Assembly (NCBI GenBank): GCA_945898065.1
Contig: CAMDHH010000008.1
Coordinates: 1-41,409 of the forward strand
Reading direction: 5' to 3'
DNA from: Bifidobacterium breve
Lineage (GTDB): Bacteria; Actinomycetota; Actinomycetes; Nanopelagicales; Nanopelagicaceae
Length of the DNA: 41,409 bases
Shown here: in pieces, positions 7,012-17,661 of the stretch
How positions within the stretch are numbered: the stretch's first letter is position 1
How the letters are laid out: every line of letters starts with the position of its first letter
Made by a program: the position numbers and the translations under genes
The notes under the pieces: generated by a model
What the model was told of the DNA's origin: nothing
Database searches by the model: none
Seen by the model: only the letters and a program-made list of their open reading frames with translations

Positions 7012-7041
7012 CGCGCAACTATGTAGGTAAATCTGAGCGCT

Positions 7042-7569
7042 ATGACAACTCAAATCTATATTAATGAACTCCCAACATATAAGAGTGTGGTTCTTGAACC
7101 CGCTCCAATCATCCATTCACATTTCTGGAGCCACCCAGTACTCGATCTATTCCCAGCACCTGTCGTAGAAGTTATTGCTCAAAAAGCGATGCTCTTTCGT
7201 ACACCTTCTTCTTTTGGTGAAAACTATGATCCCGACTTTGCGCCGCAACCAACATCTGCATCCGAACTTCCTGAGCTCCATACGTGGACACTCAAATTTG
7301 TTGTTAGCGTTTTAGAAATTTGGGCGGGAAAGAGGCAGCCTGCTCAGCTTTCGAGATGGTGTCATCAAAAGATATATAACGAACTCATAAGAAATGTTGG
7401 CACACAGAAGGAAGTTGGACGAGTGAGAACACTGCATCAAAGTGAACCACTCGATGGAATATGCGAATCCACTGTAACGGTGCGCTATGGAGACAGACTT
7501 CGATCTCTCGTAGTTAGGTTTGAAGGAATTGATAAGCGATGGTTATGTACTGCACTAACTCTTTTATAG
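7042..7569 (+). CDS. Rv3235 family protein (DUF6459)
   Basis: 175 residues of unknown function. The conserved part begins after a variable N-terminus: LHTWTLKFVVSVLEIWAGKRQPAQLSRWC, then a strand-rich C-terminal half (STVTVRYGDRLRSLVVRFEGIDKRWLCTALTLL). This matches what I recall of the actinobacterial Rv3235 family, which is encoded near secA. No membrane segment or catalytic motif is visible. The ATG at 7042 has no Shine-Dalgarno. A weak TAAATC element lies about 9 bases upstream, so a leaderless transcript is possible. It is convergent with secA, with only 5 bases between stops. Its promoter region includes the 50-nt palindrome. Confidence 0.75.
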   Translation: MTTQIYINELPTYKSVVLEPAPIIHSHFWSHPVLDLFPAPVVEVIAQKAMLFRTPSSFGENYDPDFAPQPTSASELPELHTWTLKFVVSVLEIWAGKRQPAQLSRWCHQKIYNELIRNVGTQKEVGRVRTLHQSEPLDGICESTVTVRYGDRLRSLVVRFEGIDKRWLCTALTLL

Positions 7570-7574
7570 AGAAG

Positions 7575-10247
7575 TTACTGTGTCGCACCATGGCAACGCT
7601 TATATTTCTTTCCAGAGCCACAAGGACATGGGGAGTTTCGACCAACATCACCAGAAGTACGCACTCCATTTTCATCTGCAGCTGTGTACTTCAAGGCATC
7701 GACTTGCGCAGGCTTATTCTCTAAGCCTTTTGCATTTACTTTCTCATTAGATTCGACAGTAACTTCTACATTGAAAAGAAGTGAAGCAATCTCTTCTTTG
7801 ATGCCATCCATCATCGCTGCAAATAGATCAAAGCCCTCGCGCTGATATTCAACAAGTGGGTCGCGTTGTGCCATAGCACGCAGGCCAATTCCTTCTTGTA
7901 GGTAATCCATCTCGTATAGGTGTTCGCGCCATTTACGATCAAGAACTGATAACAAGACTTTGCGCTCCAGTTCGCGCATGACTGGCGCACCTAGTGTCTC
8001 TTCGCGAGATGCATATGCTGCGGCAACATCCTCTGTGATTTGTGCAATTAAGAAGTCTGCATCTAACCCGGCTCGGCTACCCGCTGATTTCTCAACCTCT
8101 TCGATTGTGCGAGATATTGGGTAGATCGAAGTGAGGGCAGTCCAAAGTTTTTCTAGATCCCAATCTTCTGCAAAGCCTTCTGCTGTTTCAGATTGAACAT
8201 AGGCAATCAAGGTTTCATCAACGAATTCAGCGATTTGATCCTTGATATCTTTTCCTTCAAGCACTAAACGGCGCTCTCCATAAATAACTTGGCGCTGACG
8301 ATTCATAACATCGTCATATTTCAATACATTTTTACGCATTTCAAAGTTCTGGGCCTCTACCTGCGTTTGCGCAGAGCGAATTGCATTACTTACCATCTTG
8401 GATTCAATTGGTGAATCCTCCGGAATTCCTGCGGCAGATAGAAATCTTTCAACCATCCCTGAATTGAATCGACGCATTAATTCGTCTTGGAGTGAGAGAT
8501 AGAAACGAGATTCTCCAGGATCTCCTTGGCGTCCAGAGCGACCACGCAACTGATTATCAATTCGGCGTGATTCGTGACGCTCTGTTCCTAAAACGTAGAG
8601 ACCACCAAGTGCTACAACTTCTTCATGGTCAGTCTTTACAGCCTCTTTCTGCCGTGCAATTTCTACTGGCCATGCAGCTTCATATTCTTGAGCATTATCA
8701 ACGGGAGATATTCCACGACGTTGTAATTCATAATCAGCCATAAATTCTGGATTGCCGCCAAGCATGATGTCGGTACCGCGACCAGCCATATTTGTCGCAA
8801 CTGTTACAGCACCGGTGGCACCTGCGCGAGCAATAATTGCAGCCTCGCGTTCGTGATGCTTTGCATTGAGAACTTCGTGAGGTACTCCTGCTTTGCGCAA
8901 ATAACCCGATAGTTCCTCTGATTTTTCGACGCTAACGGTTCCAACTAAAACAGGCTGACCTTTGCGATGACGTTCGACAATATCTTGAGTCAGTGCTGAA
9001 AACTTTCCTGCTTCAGATTTATAAACAAGGTCTGCTTGATCCAAGCGAATCATTTCGCGGTTAGTAGGAATTGGAATAACACCCAATTTATAAATCTGAT
9101 GAAATTCTGAAGCCTCGGTACTGGCGGTACCAGTCATCCCAGAGATTTTTTCATAGAGACGGAAGTAGTTCTGCAATGTAATTGTTGCAAGTGTTTGGTT
9201 CTCGTCCTTAATTTCAATACGTTCTTTTGCTTCAAGTGCCTGGTGTAGGCCGTCGCTATAGCGGCGCCCTGCAAGCATGCGACCCGTGTGCTCATCAACG
9301 ATAAGTAGTTCACCGTTCATGACAACATAATCCTTATCACGCTTGAAAAGTTCCTTAGCGCGAATTGCATTGTTGAGGTAGCCGATCATGGGTGTATTGG
9401 CTGCTTCATAAAGGTTTGAAATTTTTAGCATCTCTTCAACGCGAGTTACGCCATCATCGAGTACGGATGAACTTTTCTTCTTCTCATCTACTTCATAGTG
9501 AACATCTCGTTGCAATTTAGCAACAAGATTTGCAAACTCTACATACCATTTAGTGGCCTTATCAGCAGGACCACTGATAATAAGTGGCGTGCGGGCTTCA
9601 TCTACAAGAATGGAGTCGACTTCATCGACAACTGCAAAGAAGTGTTCACGCTGAACACACTCTTCAAGACTCCAGGCCATATTGTCTCGAAGATAATCAA
9701 ATCCAAATTCATTATTTGTACCGTATGTAACATCTGCGCCATATGCATCGCGTCGCTCTGGTGGTGTCATATTGGCAAGAATTACACCAACTCTAAGTCC
9801 CAAGAATCGGTGAATACGTCCCATCCATTCGCTATCGCGCTCAGCTAAATAATCATTTGTTGTAACTACATGGACACCTTTGCCTGCAAGAGCATTGAGG
9901 TAGGAAGGAAGTGTTGCTACTAGTGTCTTACCTTCACCAGTTCTCATTTCTGCAATATTGCCGCGATGCATTGCAGCGCCACCCATAAGCTGAACATCGT
10001 AATGACGCTGTCCCAATGTGCGCTTTGCGGCTTCGCGAACTACTGCAAATGCCTCTGGCAATAAATCATCAAGAGATTCACCTTGAGTAATTCGACTCTT
10101 GAAGATCGAAGTTTGATTGCGTAGATCGTCATCGGATAGTGCAGAGATGCGATCTTCTTGTGCATTGACTAGCGTTACGAGTTTTGCAAGGTCACGAAGG
10201 TGACGTCCTTCACCTGCACGCAAAATTCGATCGAAAAACGCTGGCAT
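7575..10247 (-). CDS. secA: Preprotein translocase ATPase SecA
   Basis: SecA is the motor that drives unfolded secretory proteins through SecYEG. From the ATG at 10247 ([20 protein letters not shown]) the protein has 890 residues. The P-loop is MRTGEGKT (about 102-108) and [15 protein letters not shown] is the DEAD-like Walker B. The cross-linking region, [13 protein letters not shown], and [31 protein letters not shown] follow as motifs V and VI. The C-terminal zinc-binding SEC-C motif ([17 protein letters not shown]) is intact. The GTG at 10256 is possible, but AAGGTGAGG is better placed for 10247. Most actinobacterial neighbours (hpf, lpqB) are absent; comF lies upstream. Confidence 0.97.
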   Translation of the reverse strand: MPAFFDRILRAGEGRHLRDLAKLVTLVNAQEDRISALSDDDLRNQTSIFKSRITQGESLDDLLPEAFAVVREAAKRTLGQRHYDVQLMGGAAMHRGNIAEMRTGEGKTLVATLPSYLNALAGKGVHVVTTNDYLAERDSEWMGRIHRFLGLRVGVILANMTPPERRDAYGADVTYGTNNEFGFDYLRDNMAWSLEECVQREHFFAVVDEVDSILVDEARTPLIISGPADKATKWYVEFANLVAKLQRDVHYEVDEKKKSSSVLDDGVTRVEEMLKISNLYEAANTPMIGYLNNAIRAKELFKRDKDYVVMNGELLIVDEHTGRMLAGRRYSDGLHQALEAKERIEIKDENQTLATITLQNYFRLYEKISGMTGTASTEASEFHQIYKLGVIPIPTNREMIRLDQADLVYKSEAGKFSALTQDIVERHRKGQPVLVGTVSVEKSEELSGYLRKAGVPHEVLNAKHHEREAAIIARAGATGAVTVATNMAGRGTDIMLGGNPEFMADYELQRRGISPVDNAQEYEAAWPVEIARQKEAVKTDHEEVVALGGLYVLGTERHESRRIDNQLRGRSGRQGDPGESRFYLSLQDELMRRFNSGMVERFLSAAGIPEDSPIESKMVSNAIRSAQTQVEAQNFEMRKNVLKYDDVMNRQRQVIYGERRLVLEGKDIKDQIAEFVDETLIAYVQSETAEGFAEDWDLEKLWTALTSIYPISRTIEEVEKSAGSRAGLDADFLIAQITEDVAAAYASREETLGAPVMRELERKVLLSVLDRKWREHLYEMDYLQEGIGLRAMAQRDPLVEYQREGFDLFAAMMDGIKEEIASLLFNVEVTVESNEKVNAKGLENKPAQVDALKYTAADENGVRTSGDVGRNSPCPCGSGKKYKRCHGATQ

Positions 10248-10294
10248 AAACCTCACCTTTTCTAATCACATGGCCATCCTTGGCTCCACGTGGA

Positions 10295-10319
10295 TCAACC
10301 CTCCTATCGTAGGGGTTGA
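10295..10319 (-). promoter_or_regulatory. Inverted repeat at the comF/secA junction
   Basis: TCAACCC and GGGTTGA (7 bp) flank an 11-base loop that contains the comF stop codon (10304-10306). No U-tract follows, so it is not a classical intrinsic terminator. It lies about 50 bases before the secA start and could be a processing or leader structure. Confidence 0.35.
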
Positions 10320-10927
10320 GCGACGCAGGCGGTAATTGCAGCCGATACCTGCAGCCCGCCAGCGGAAAGTGCTCTTCGAGCCTCTCGTAGCGTCGAGCCC
10401 GTTGTAACGACATCATCAATTAAAACAATATCTCCATAAATTCTCACACTCTTTTCAAGAGCAAAGGCACCAACAAGATTGAGTCTGCGCTCTTGCGCAT
10501 TGAGCCCACTTTGGTCTTGTACACGTCTTTGATGAAAAAGAATATTTGAATATGAAATACTCAATTCTTCACAAACAAATTCCATAAAGTTTCGACCCCG
10601 CTTTCTCATTGCATTCCTTGACGAAGGCATAGGGATAAATGTGAGATTTGCAGTATCTCCTTTAAAGTTTTCTAAAATATGCGTTATGGCATCAATTATC
10701 AAAATATCAGCACTTCTTTGGTTTGATTCTTTTGCTGCAACTAATATTCGGGCCGCGATAGGCGAATAAAGAATTGATGATGTTACGAGGAGATTATCGA
10801 CATGTGTTCTATATATGTGTGGGTGCCACGAAAGGCGACATTGTGAGCAAATTGTTGGACCCAATTGCATGCAGCCTATACATCGTTGAGGAAAGATTAG
10901 CTGCGAAAGTTCATAAATCAATGCCAT
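10304..10927 (-). CDS. comF: ComF family phosphoribosyltransferase-like protein
   Basis: 207 residues. The N-terminal zinc-finger-like element has four cysteines (CIGC at 16-19 and CSQC at 27-30). The C-terminal phosphoribosyltransferase fold carries the PRPP loop VLIDDVVTTGST. FIPMPSSRNAMRKRGRNFMEF is the usual ComF middle segment. ComF proteins act in DNA uptake in naturally competent bacteria, but homologues are widespread and the role in actinobacteria is not settled. The start is the ATG at 10927. It follows mtrB by 57 bases and precedes secA, the order known from Mycobacterium without the lpqB and hpf genes normally in between. Confidence 0.88.
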   Translation of the reverse strand: MALIYELSQLIFPQRCIGCMQLGPTICSQCRLSWHPHIYRTHVDNLLVTSSILYSPIAARILVAAKESNQRSADILIIDAITHILENFKGDTANLTFIPMPSSRNAMRKRGRNFMEFVCEELSISYSNILFHQRRVQDQSGLNAQERRLNLVGAFALEKSVRIYGDIVLIDDVVTTGSTLREARRALSAGGLQVSAAITACVAQPLR

Positions 10928-10984
10928 AGAGAATTATTTCGAGCACAGAGATGCTAATGACAATCCTATGAATTACTGTGGATA

Positions 10985-12529
10985 CTACGTTGTGGGTTTT
11001 AGTGTTATCAATCGCGCTTCAATACTAGAACCTTCTCTACGTGGAAGAGTGAGTACGAAATGAGCACCATATTTTGGACGTCCCCACGCTTCTAATTCAC
11101 CATTATGTAAACGTGCATCTTCTAGGGCTATTGAAAGACCAAGGCCAGTGCCTCCGCGAACTCGCGCGCGCGATGGATCAGCGCGCCAGAATCGATCAAA
11201 TACTCGACTCAAGAGGTGCGGTTCAATTCCAATTCCATAGTCGCGCACACCAACTGCTACATCGTGCTCAGTATGAGCAATTGTGACTTCAATAGGTTTA
11301 CCATCAGCATGGTCTATCGCATTAGTGAGCAAATTGCGAAGAATACGTTCGACTCTTCGAATATCGGCATTGAGCATAATTGTTTCGTCAGAGACTATTA
11401 GCAGCATTGAGGTTGAATTTTCAGCGGCTACAAGGGTTAAATCTTCTATACATCGTTTGGCTAAAGAGACAATATCAAAATCAACACCTTCAAGGACTGC
11501 CACTTCTGCATCGAATCTACTTATTTCAAGCAAATCTTCTAGGAGGCGCTCAAATCTATCCAGTTGAGCAACTAAGAGTTCTGCAGAGCGAGAAACATTG
11601 GGATCGAAGGATTGGCGAGCACCATGAATGATTTCTGATGCCATTCGCAAGGTCGTCAATGGGGTGCGCAATTCGTGAGAAACATCTGAAACAAAACGCT
11701 GCTGCACTCTGGAAAGATTTTCAAGTCGGGCAATCTGTTTTTCTAATGACTCTGCCATCTCATTGAAGGCATTGCCCAGAGTAGATATTTCATCGCGTGT
11801 ATGAACATCCATTCGTTGACGAAAATCACCACTGGTAAACTCTGTTGCAATTCGTGCAGCTTCTCGAACAGGTCGTACAACTTGCCTCACGACCAGCCAT
11901 GTGATTAGTCCAATTAGAAGTACTAGCGCAAAACCTGTAAGTAAGAGCGAACTACGAATGAGTTCTAGCGTTTTATTTTGGTTAGCTAAAGAGATAAAAA
12001 AATACATCTCATATTGACCAGCATTAGGAACTTCGACTTTATCAGCAAGGATAATTACTGGGGTCGATACATTTCCTGGATATGCAAAGCTGGAATATAT
12101 CCACTTGATATCCGAGGATTTTCTTACTTTGATTTTGAAATTTTCTGGTACCGAATCCACTTTCAAGAATTCAGACTTGATTTCATAATTGAATTTTGCA
12201 TCTGTTTGACCAGGGGTCTCTAGAAATGCAATTTGTCTCGCATTTTCGCTTCTTCCAATACTTGTTGCAGATGTGATGACATCAATGATAACTCGGCGGA
12301 CATCTGACTCTGGTAGACCTTGAGCAAGTGCTAATCGGTATTGGGTATTGAAGAAAGTGGATCGCGCTTCGATTATTGCTGAATCAAGGTTTACCTGTTT
12401 TACACCTTTTGAGAGTTGATTATTGAGTGCCGAACCGGTTAGCCAAACTACTGATAACGAAAGCAAGACTGTGGAAACAATAACGCGAAAAGCTAGAGAG
12501 CTACCTAGTCGAAAGCCCACTCTTTGCAT
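10985..12529 (-). CDS. mtrB: Two-component sensor histidine kinase MtrB
   Basis: A membrane sensor kinase of 514 residues from the ATG at 12529. It has TM1 (about 13-32), an extracytoplasmic region (about 35-190), TM2 (about 193-213), a HAMP domain, and the DHp motif FVSDVSHELRTPLTTL with phospho-acceptor H285. The HATPase domain follows with NLLTNAIDHA, VRDYGIGIEP, FDRFWRAD and GGTGLGLSIA. MtrB phosphorylates MtrA to control cell wall and division genes in actinobacteria. A TTG at 12565 would add 12 residues and overlap mtrA. I prefer the ATG, 1 base after the mtrA stop. No strong Shine-Dalgarno is seen, so coupling is likely. The usual partner lipoprotein gene lpqB is absent downstream. Confidence 0.93.
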   Translation of the reverse strand: MQRVGFRLGSSLAFRVIVSTVLLSLSVVWLTGSALNNQLSKGVKQVNLDSAIIEARSTFFNTQYRLALAQGLPESDVRRVIIDVITSATSIGRSENARQIAFLETPGQTDAKFNYEIKSEFLKVDSVPENFKIKVRKSSDIKWIYSSFAYPGNVSTPVIILADKVEVPNAGQYEMYFFISLANQNKTLELIRSSLLLTGFALVLLIGLITWLVVRQVVRPVREAARIATEFTSGDFRQRMDVHTRDEISTLGNAFNEMAESLEKQIARLENLSRVQQRFVSDVSHELRTPLTTLRMASEIIHGARQSFDPNVSRSAELLVAQLDRFERLLEDLLEISRFDAEVAVLEGVDFDIVSLAKRCIEDLTLVAAENSTSMLLIVSDETIMLNADIRRVERILRNLLTNAIDHADGKPIEVTIAHTEHDVAVGVRDYGIGIEPHLLSRVFDRFWRADPSRARVRGGTGLGLSIALEDARLHNGELEAWGRPKYGAHFVLTLPRREGSSIEARLITLKPTT

Positions 12530-12530
12530 T

Positions 12531-13217
12531 TTATGAATGTACCAATGCTCCTGCTTTGTAACCAACTCCGCGAACTGTTACGACAATTTCAGGGTTTTCG
12601 GGATCATGCTCGATTTTTGAACGCAATCTCTGAACGTGAACATTGACTAGGCGTGTATCTGTGGAATGGCGATAGCCCCATACTTCGCTCAAAAGAGCAT
12701 CTCGAGTAAATACACGTCCTGGCTCTTTCGCCAGTGCAACGAGTAAATCAAATTCAAGGCGAGTAAGTGAAATGACTTTTTTGCCACGAAGCACATGGTG
12801 GGCTTGAACATCAATTGAAAGATCACTAATTGCGAGCAATCCAGCTATATCTGAATTAGTGCGGCGAAGACGTGTTTTGATTCGCGCAATGAGTTCTGAG
12901 GGATGGCGAAAAGGTTTGACCATGTAATCATCTGCACCTGCTTCAAGGCCAAGAACAACATCGTGGGTATCACCTTTTGCAGTCAACATGATGATTGGAA
13001 CCATGGATTCTGCTCTAATCAATTTACAAACTTCGACTCCATCGATACCTGGAAGCATGACATCGAGTAAAACTAAATCAGGTGGATGATTTCTAAAGAC
13101 TTCTAGAACTTCATCACCACGGCCAACTAAATCAACATCGATTCCAGCACCGTTGAGAACGATACTAAGCATTTCGGCAAGGTCCTGATCGTCATCGACG
13201 ACCATAACCAGAGTCAT
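12531..13217 (-). CDS. mtrA: Two-component response regulator MtrA
   Basis: OmpR/PhoB-type regulator of 228 residues. The receiver domain (about 1-115) has the acidic pocket MVVDDDQD, phosphorylated Asp52 in LLDVMLPG, the Thr of MLTAKGD and the Lys of MVKPF. The winged-helix domain includes LTRLEFDLLVALAKEPGRVFTR, SEVWGYRHSTDTRLVNVHVQRLRSKIE and VRGVGYKAG. These match MtrA closely. In other actinobacteria MtrA governs genes for cell-wall hydrolases and replication timing. The start is the ATG at 13217, 2 bases after the sahH stop. It is followed directly by mtrB. Confidence 0.96.
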   Translation of the reverse strand: MTLVMVVDDDQDLAEMLSIVLNGAGIDVDLVGRGDEVLEVFRNHPPDLVLLDVMLPGIDGVEVCKLIRAESMVPIIMLTAKGDTHDVVLGLEAGADDYMVKPFRHPSELIARIKTRLRRTNSDIAGLLAISDLSIDVQAHHVLRGKKVISLTRLEFDLLVALAKEPGRVFTRDALLSEVWGYRHSTDTRLVNVHVQRLRSKIEHDPENPEIVVTVRGVGYKAGALVHS

Positions 13218-13219
13218 TG

Positions 13220-14573
<1,354 letters not shown>

Positions 14574-15941
14574 TTACTTACCCTTGATTGCATTGAGAAC
14601 CTCGTCACGTACCTTCTCCATACGTGCCTGTGTCTTTGCTTCGACATTGAGGCGCAGCAGTGGCTCTGTATTGGATGAGCGAAGATTGAACCACCAGGTA
14701 TCGCCATTGACGCTCAAGCCATCTAGATGATCAATCTCGACCCCAGATTGAGAACCATATTTTTCTTCTATTTTTTTTATCTCGGCAGGAGCATCTGATA
14801 TAACTGAATTTATTTCACCACTTGATACATAGCGTTGATACGGTTTTAGCAATTTCGATATTGATAACTTGCTTGAACCAAGGGCTGCAATTGCATGCAG
14901 CGCTGCTAACGCTCCAGAATCTGCGCGCCAAAAATCTTTGAAATAAAAATGCCCTGAGTGCTCTCCACCAAATATTGCCCCACTATCGGCCATCATTTTT
15001 TTGATGTACGAGTGGCCAACTCGACTTCGCAATCCTGTGCCGCCATTTTCTTGAATAACTTCGAGAACGGTTCTAGATGAAATCAAATTATAAATAACTG
15101 TAGAGCCTGGAACTCGGGCCAATTCTCTCGCTGCAACTAGGCACGTTAGATCCGAAGGATTTACTGTCTCGCCATTTTCATCGACTAAGAAACAACGGTC
15201 AGCATCGCCATCAAATGCTAATCCTAAATCGGCCTTGTGCTTCTTTACTGCTTTCTGCAAATCTCGAAGATTCTTTGGATCAATCGGGTTTGCTTCATGA
15301 TTTGGGAAAGTTCCATCGAGTTCAAAATACATTGGAATTAGTTCAACATTGAGGCGTTCAAATATCGCTGGGGCTGTATATCCGGCCATTCCATTTCCAG
15401 CATCAACAACAATTTTGAGTCGACGGATCTCTGAAATATCTACGAGAGATAATAAATAATCGACATAATCCGTGAGCATCTCAACTTCTTTTTCAATCCC
15501 CATAGAACGAATAAACATAGGCGAACCTTGGCGTACAAAGTTTTCTATCGTTAGCAATCCCGACTCTTTTCCAATCGGGCGGGCTCCACTGAGGCACATC
15601 TTAATACCGTTATATTCGGCAGGGTTATGACTTGCTGTAAACATCGCGCCAGGAAAATTGAGTTTTCCTGATGCAAAGTACAACATATCTGTTGATGCCA
15701 ATCCGATTCGATGTACATCTAAGCCTTGAGAAGTAACTCCTGCTGAAAATGCATCTGCCAAAACTGGAGAGGATGGACGCATATCTTCACCGATAACTAC
15801 TGATCCGGGTTCGCGTTCTTGTTGCAAGAAACGAGCAAATGCAACACCCGTTGCAAAAGTAAAATCAGGTGTTATCTCAGAATCAACTAAGCCACGAATA
15901 TCGTATGCTTTAAAAATTGCAGGGATCTGATTGGCGCTCAT
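14574..15941 (-). CDS. manB: Phosphomannomutase/phosphoglucomutase
   Basis: An alpha-D-phosphohexomutase of 455 residues that interconverts hexose 6- and 1-phosphates; here mannose-1-phosphate for GDP-mannose is the likely product. The active-site serine lies in TASHNPAEYNG (S104), metal binding in AFDGDADRCF, the sugar-binding loop in GEHSGHFYF and the phosphate-binding loop in RSSNTEPLLRLN. All four domains are complete. The start is the ATG at 15941, 2 bases after the DUF3499 stop. A guanylyltransferase that would use the product is encoded at 21152-22159. Mannose versus glucose specificity cannot be fixed by eye; synteny with Rv3257c supports mannose. Confidence 0.93.
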   Translation of the reverse strand: MSANQIPAIFKAYDIRGLVDSEITPDFTFATGVAFARFLQQEREPGSVVIGEDMRPSSPVLADAFSAGVTSQGLDVHRIGLASTDMLYFASGKLNFPGAMFTASHNPAEYNGIKMCLSGARPIGKESGLLTIENFVRQGSPMFIRSMGIEKEVEMLTDYVDYLLSLVDISEIRRLKIVVDAGNGMAGYTAPAIFERLNVELIPMYFELDGTFPNHEANPIDPKNLRDLQKAVKKHKADLGLAFDGDADRCFLVDENGETVNPSDLTCLVAARELARVPGSTVIYNLISSRTVLEVIQENGGTGLRSRVGHSYIKKMMADSGAIFGGEHSGHFYFKDFWRADSGALAALHAIAALGSSKLSISKLLKPYQRYVSSGEINSVISDAPAEIKKIEEKYGSQSGVEIDHLDGLSVNGDTWWFNLRSSNTEPLLRLNVEAKTQARMEKVRDEVLNAIKGK

Positions 15942-15943
15942 TA

Positions 15944-16321
15944 TTAGTAATTAGTGGGCACGGCGCGTAAGTGACCACGTCGACCAATATTGGATTGCAC
16001 ATTCGAATTAGAATTATTTGATTCATCTGGTGTGCTAGCACTTGCTGCTTCACGCACCGCATCAGCAATGACCATAAGGTCATCATCGGTGGGCCCACTT
16101 AGATCTTCATTAATTTCTTGTCGTATCACATTCCACCCTTGCGGAACTGTTAGGCGCTGGCCATGTGCTACGCAAAGATCATAAGAATGTGGTTCTGAAA
16201 AAGTTGCAAGAGGACCAAGCACGGCAGTTGAATCTGCATAGATATAAGTAAGGGTCATAGTTGCTGCCGAGCGACAACTAACTCGAGAGCAACTTCTACC
16301 TAACTTTGCCTGTGACGCCAT
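15944..16321 (-). CDS. DUF3499 family protein
   Basis: 125 residues of unknown function. The conserved N-terminal two thirds contain C11 and C16 (RSCSRVSC), then TLTYIYADSTAVLGPLATFSEPHSYDLC with H45, C50 and H53. This forms a plausible four-ligand metal site. The C-terminal tail after about residue 70 is low in complexity and rich in Ser, Asn and Asp. DUF3499 genes sit next to phosphomannomutase genes in mycobacteria (Rv3258c), as here. The start is the ATG at 16321, 29 bases after the DUF5719 stop. Zinc binding is inference from the Cys/His spacing. Confidence 0.85.
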   Translation of the reverse strand: MASQAKLGRSCSRVSCRSAATMTLTYIYADSTAVLGPLATFSEPHSYDLCVAHGQRLTVPQGWNVIRQEINEDLSGPTDDDLMVIADAVREAASASTPDESNNSNSNVQSNIGRRGHLRAVPTNY

Positions 16322-16350
16322 ACCTCAAAGATTAGTGGGGTGAGCGATTA

Positions 16351-17661
16351 TTAGGGATTCAAGACACGAATATTCGAAAGTGGAATTGAAGCTTTTGTAA
16401 GAATACTTCCTGGCGTCAATGGAATATATCCATAACCATTCACAGAACTGACTAAAGCTCCCCCTACGACGCCCTTGTTTGTCCGAGCGATTGTTACCAC
16501 TCGTGCATTATTTGGCACTCGCCATGTTGCAATATCGCTTGCCGTCAATCGAACTATCTTATGTTTTCCATTTGAGAATCGTGTATCAAGAGATACGTCA
16601 ATTTTATCTCCCGCAAATACAAATAATGGAGTCAGGCCAGAAACTGCGATTGACATTTCTTGTAAAGGTGTTGCTGGGGTACTCCAAAGAAAATCACTTC
16701 GGCCCGAAACTACAACTCTTGAAAAGATAGATGAAACTATTGGTTCATCCGAAGTTACCCGAAGAGCAAATGCGCGTGCAGGCACATTAGGTTCAATCCT
16801 AAATTCTGCAACAATTCCTTTTTTGACTACGCGTTGACTTAGCCCTACTGGAGTGAATCGTCCATCAGCCGATAAAATTTCTACCGAGATTCTTGCATCG
16901 AGTTGTCCAGGTGCAAGGACGCGCAGTACGTATTCAGCTTTTGTGGTTCTATTATTTATTGAACTTTGATTTGGTATGGCTGGTATAACTTGCACCTTTG
17001 CAACATCTTCTACAGAATTGACCATGTCTCCACCAAGGCTGCGCAATCCTTTACCGCGTTCATCGACTACAAAGGCATTGATCCGGCCTGCACGAGCTGA
17101 AACATTAATTACTAACTTTGATTCACCTGGCGCCAGTGAATCTAAACCTTGAGCACTATACGTACGCGCAGGAATTGTTAGAACTTTAATCGCTTGTGCA
17201 CCTGATTCACTCCAGACTGAAACATCGATAATCGCCTCGCTCAAACCGCTATTTACTATGAGGAGTCGCCCTTTGCTAGTGATATCGGCGGTGCCACCAA
17301 CAAACCATTGTGAAGATATTGGCCCCGAACAAATAGTTCCTCCAGCCCAGCTTCCACTTTTGCTCTGCCAGATTGTTGGCGTCACACCCACTGCATCAAT
17401 GAGAACTGCATCTTTGGTTATTGGAAGTCGAGCAAATCCAGTAGGTGACATCGTTGTTTTTTTGCTTGCGACATATCGATATTGTGTTTTCTTGCCTGAA
17501 ACCGAAACTTGTGAAGCCAATCCGGGAAGAGTCGGCGGACAGACAACAACAGGATAATTCTTTGTAAAACCACTTGAGAAAACTGAATTATCAAGATAAT
17601 TACTGCTGACTAGAACTATGGCAAGAAGTGAGATAACGATTGCAGGACGGCGAAATTTCAT
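16351..17661 (-). CDS. DUF5719 family secreted or membrane-anchored protein
   Basis: 436 residues. The N-terminus is a basic start followed by a hydrophobic segment (about 6-22, IVISLLAIVLVSSNYL) that acts as a signal anchor or signal peptide. The remainder is almost all beta-strand with Ser, Thr, Val and Gly, without catalytic motifs. This fits an extracytoplasmic beta-sandwich protein. The ATG at 17661 overlaps the stop of the upstream glycosyltransferase by four bases (ATGA), so the two are translationally coupled. DUF5719 genes commonly follow this large GT2 gene in actinobacteria, which suggests a joint role in envelope glycan assembly. The function is unknown. Confidence 0.75.
   Translation of the reverse strand: MKFRRPAIVISLLAIVLVSSNYLDNSVFSSGFTKNYPVVVCPPTLPGLASQVSVSGKKTQYRYVASKKTTMSPTGFARLPITKDAVLIDAVGVTPTIWQSKSGSWAGGTICSGPISSQWFVGGTADITSKGRLLIVNSGLSEAIIDVSVWSESGAQAIKVLTIPARTYSAQGLDSLAPGESKLVINVSARAGRINAFVVDERGKGLRSLGGDMVNSVEDVAKVQVIPAIPNQSSINNRTTKAEYVLRVLAPGQLDARISVEILSADGRFTPVGLSQRVVKKGIVAEFRIEPNVPARAFALRVTSDEPIVSSIFSRVVVSGRSDFLWSTPATPLQEMSIAVSGLTPLFVFAGDKIDVSLDTRFSNGKHKIVRLTASDIATWRVPNNARVVTIARTNKGVVGGALVSSVNGYGYIPLTPGSILTKASIPLSNIRVLNP

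Noticed and set aside
6950..7041. Replication origin
   Set aside because: Only one perfect DnaA box is present and no dnaA, dnaN, gidA or box cluster is nearby.
9498..9848. 116-codon plus-strand open frame opposite secA
   Set aside because: It is cysteine/isoleucine-rich with no recognisable family and is entirely antisense to conserved SecA sequence.
12530..12565. TTG start for mtrB at 12565
   Set aside because: It would overlap mtrA and add 12 residues before the normal membrane start; the ATG at 12529 is 1 base after the mtrA stop.
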